A stretch of 33,714 nucleotides of DNA. Source: Micromonospora echinofusca. GTDB taxonomy: Bacteria; Actinomycetota; Actinomycetes; Mycobacteriales; Micromonosporaceae. The notes beneath the pieces were generated by a model. It had not been told where the DNA came from, ran no database searches, and saw nothing but the letters and a program-made list of their open reading frames with translations. Of the stretch, positions 32,632 through 33,714 are shown in pieces. The DNA is taken from contig NZ_WVUH01000027.1 of NCBI RefSeq assembly GCF_017614955.1, positions 1-33,714 on the forward strand, read 5' to 3'. A program made the translations under genes and the position numbers. Position 1 is the stretch's first letter. Each line of letters begins with the position of its first letter.

Positions 32632-33714
32632 TCAGGCGGGGGTGGCGGCGGCGATCCGGCGGGCCCGGACCGCGCCGGCCAGCTCGGTCAGTACCGCCTC
32701 GGTCTGCTCCCAGCCCAGGCAGGCGTCGGTGACCGACTGGCCGTAGACGAGTTCGCAGGTCGGGTCGAGGTCCTGCCGGCCGGGTACCAGGAACGACTCC
32801 AGCATGATCCCGACGACGCCCCGGCTGCCGGCGGCGAGCTGGGCGGCGACGTCGGCGGCCACCAGCGGCTGCCGCCGGTGGTCCTTGCCGCTGTTGTCGT
32901 GGCTGGCGTCGATCACCACCCGTTCCGGCAGGCCGGCTGCGCGCAGCAGGCCCAGGGCGTGTGCCACCGAGCCGGTGTCGTAGTTCGGCTCGCCGCGCCC
33001 GCCGCGCAGCACCAGGTGCCCGTCGGCGTTGCCCCGGGTGTGCAGGATGGCCGGGGTCCCGGAGACGTCGATGCCGGGGAAGACGTGCGGTACGCCGGCT
33101 GCCCGGATCGCGTCCACCGCGGTGCCGATGCTGCCGTCCGGGCGGTTCTTCATCCCGATCGGCATGGAGAGTCCCGAGGCGAGCTGCCGGTGGACCTGGC
33201 TCTCCACGGTCCGGGCGCCGATCGCCCCCCACGCGACGGTGTCCGCGATGTACTGCGGGGTGATCGGGTCGAGGAACTCGCAGCCGACCGGCAGGCCGAG
33301 CCGGAGCACGTCCAGCAGCAGGCGGCGGGCGGTACGCAGGCCGGTGTTCACGTCACCGGAGCCGTCCAGCCCCGGGTCGTTGATGAGGCCCTTCCAGCCG
33401 ACCGTGGAGCGCGGCTTCTCGAAGTACACCCGCATGACCACGAGCAGGTCGTCGGCGAGCCGCCCGGCCACCTCGCGCAGCTGCCCGGCGTACTCCAGGG
33501 CGGCGGCCGGGTCGTGCACCGAGCACGGACCGACGACGACCAGCAGGCGGTCGTCCTCGCGGTCCAGTACCCGGCTGACGGCTCGTCGGCCGGCCAGGAC
33601 CGCGTCGGTGAGTTGCTCGTCGAGGGGCAGTTCGTGGTGCAGCAGGGCCGGGGTGGTCAGCGGTACGACACGGTCGATCCGCTGGTCGATGACCCGGGTG
33701 GGGGAGTGGGACTC
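32632..33714 (-). CDS. 3-deoxy-7-phosphoheptulonate synthase, class I (AroF/AroG-type), N-terminus cut by window edge
   Basis: 361 codons (360 residues plus stop) are visible, open to the right edge; only a few N-terminal residues should be missing, since the E. coli enzymes are about 350 aa. It condenses phosphoenolpyruvate and erythrose-4-phosphate in the first step of the shikimate pathway. Motifs: LLVVVGPCSVHD, VMRVYFEKPRSTVGWKGL, LDPITPQYIAD, GARTVESQVHRQLASGLS, HLVLRGG, IDASHDNSGKD and ESFLVPGRQDL, matching the metal and substrate residues of class I enzymes. Many actinomycetes rely on class II enzymes; a class I copy may be an additional enzyme or tied to aromatic secondary metabolism. 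The 59-bp element terminates it. Confidence 0.95.
   Translation of the reverse strand, partial: ESHSPTRVIDQRIDRVVPLTTPALLHHELPLDEQLTDAVLAGRRAVSRVLDREDDRLLVVVGPCSVHDPAAALEYAGQLREVAGRLADDLLVVMRVYFEKPRSTVGWKGLINDPGLDGSGDVNTGLRTARRLLLDVLRLGLPVGCEFLDPITPQYIADTVAWGAIGARTVESQVHRQLASGLSMPIGMKNRPDGSIGTAVDAIRAAGVPHVFPGIDVSGTPAILHTRGNADGHLVLRGGRGEPNYDTGSVAHALGLLRAAGLPERVVIDASHDNSGKDHRRQPLVAADVAAQLAAGSRGVVGIMLESFLVPGRQDLDPTCELVYGQSVTDACLGWEQTEAVLTELAGAVRARRIAAATPA

Overview
This is very GC-rich actinomycete chromosome with many GTG starts and several probable weak-SD or leaderless genes. Gene content (alpha-glucoside ABC operon, xylAB, murQ, DUF6232/DUF1360/GPGG small proteins) and a 59-bp terminator-like repeat that I associate with Micromonospora/Salinispora-type genomes suggest Micromonosporaceae. 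That placement is inference, not a database result. No tRNA, rRNA, transposase, integrase or CRISPR array was found; it reads as ordinary core/regional chromosome.

Left third (1-8800): a secreted or membrane-anchored solute-binding plus VWA protein; an orphan polyprenyl glycosylphosphotransferase that would start an exopolysaccharide; then a signalling module in which two SpoIIE-type PP2C phosphatases flank a MarR regulator (one phosphatase has Asn where a metal-binding Asp is expected); then a ROK repressor divergent from xylA-xylB.

Middle (8800-20600): xylA-xylB with a recognisable promoter in the divergent gap, a DUF5925-like AAA+ ATPase, an MFS transporter ending in the repeat-type terminator, and, on the minus strand, a binding protein-permease-permease set followed by a GH13 alpha-glucosidase, resembling aglEFG-aglA of Streptomyces. 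No ABC ATPase is present, as usual for systems served by a shared MsiK-type ATPase. A secreted M23 peptidase is divergent from the operon.

Right third (20600-33714): TspO-like protein; a tight four-gene minus operon (nucleotidyltransferase, BON protein, metallophosphoesterase, 47-aa GPGG membrane protein) divergent from a thymidylate-kinase-like protein, which is the best candidate here for an undescribed functional unit; an extended SDR reductase; murR-type regulator plus murQ for MurNAc-6-P recycling; a group-2 sigma-70 factor behind a 44-bp tandem repeat; a run of small conserved actinobacterial proteins of unknown function; and a class I DAHP synthase cut by the right edge.

The non-coding DNA is unusually structured: strong perfect hairpins close most transcription units, two almost identical 59-bp elements lie 18 kb apart in opposite orientation directly after stop codons, and at least five intergenic gaps carry short exact tandem duplications.
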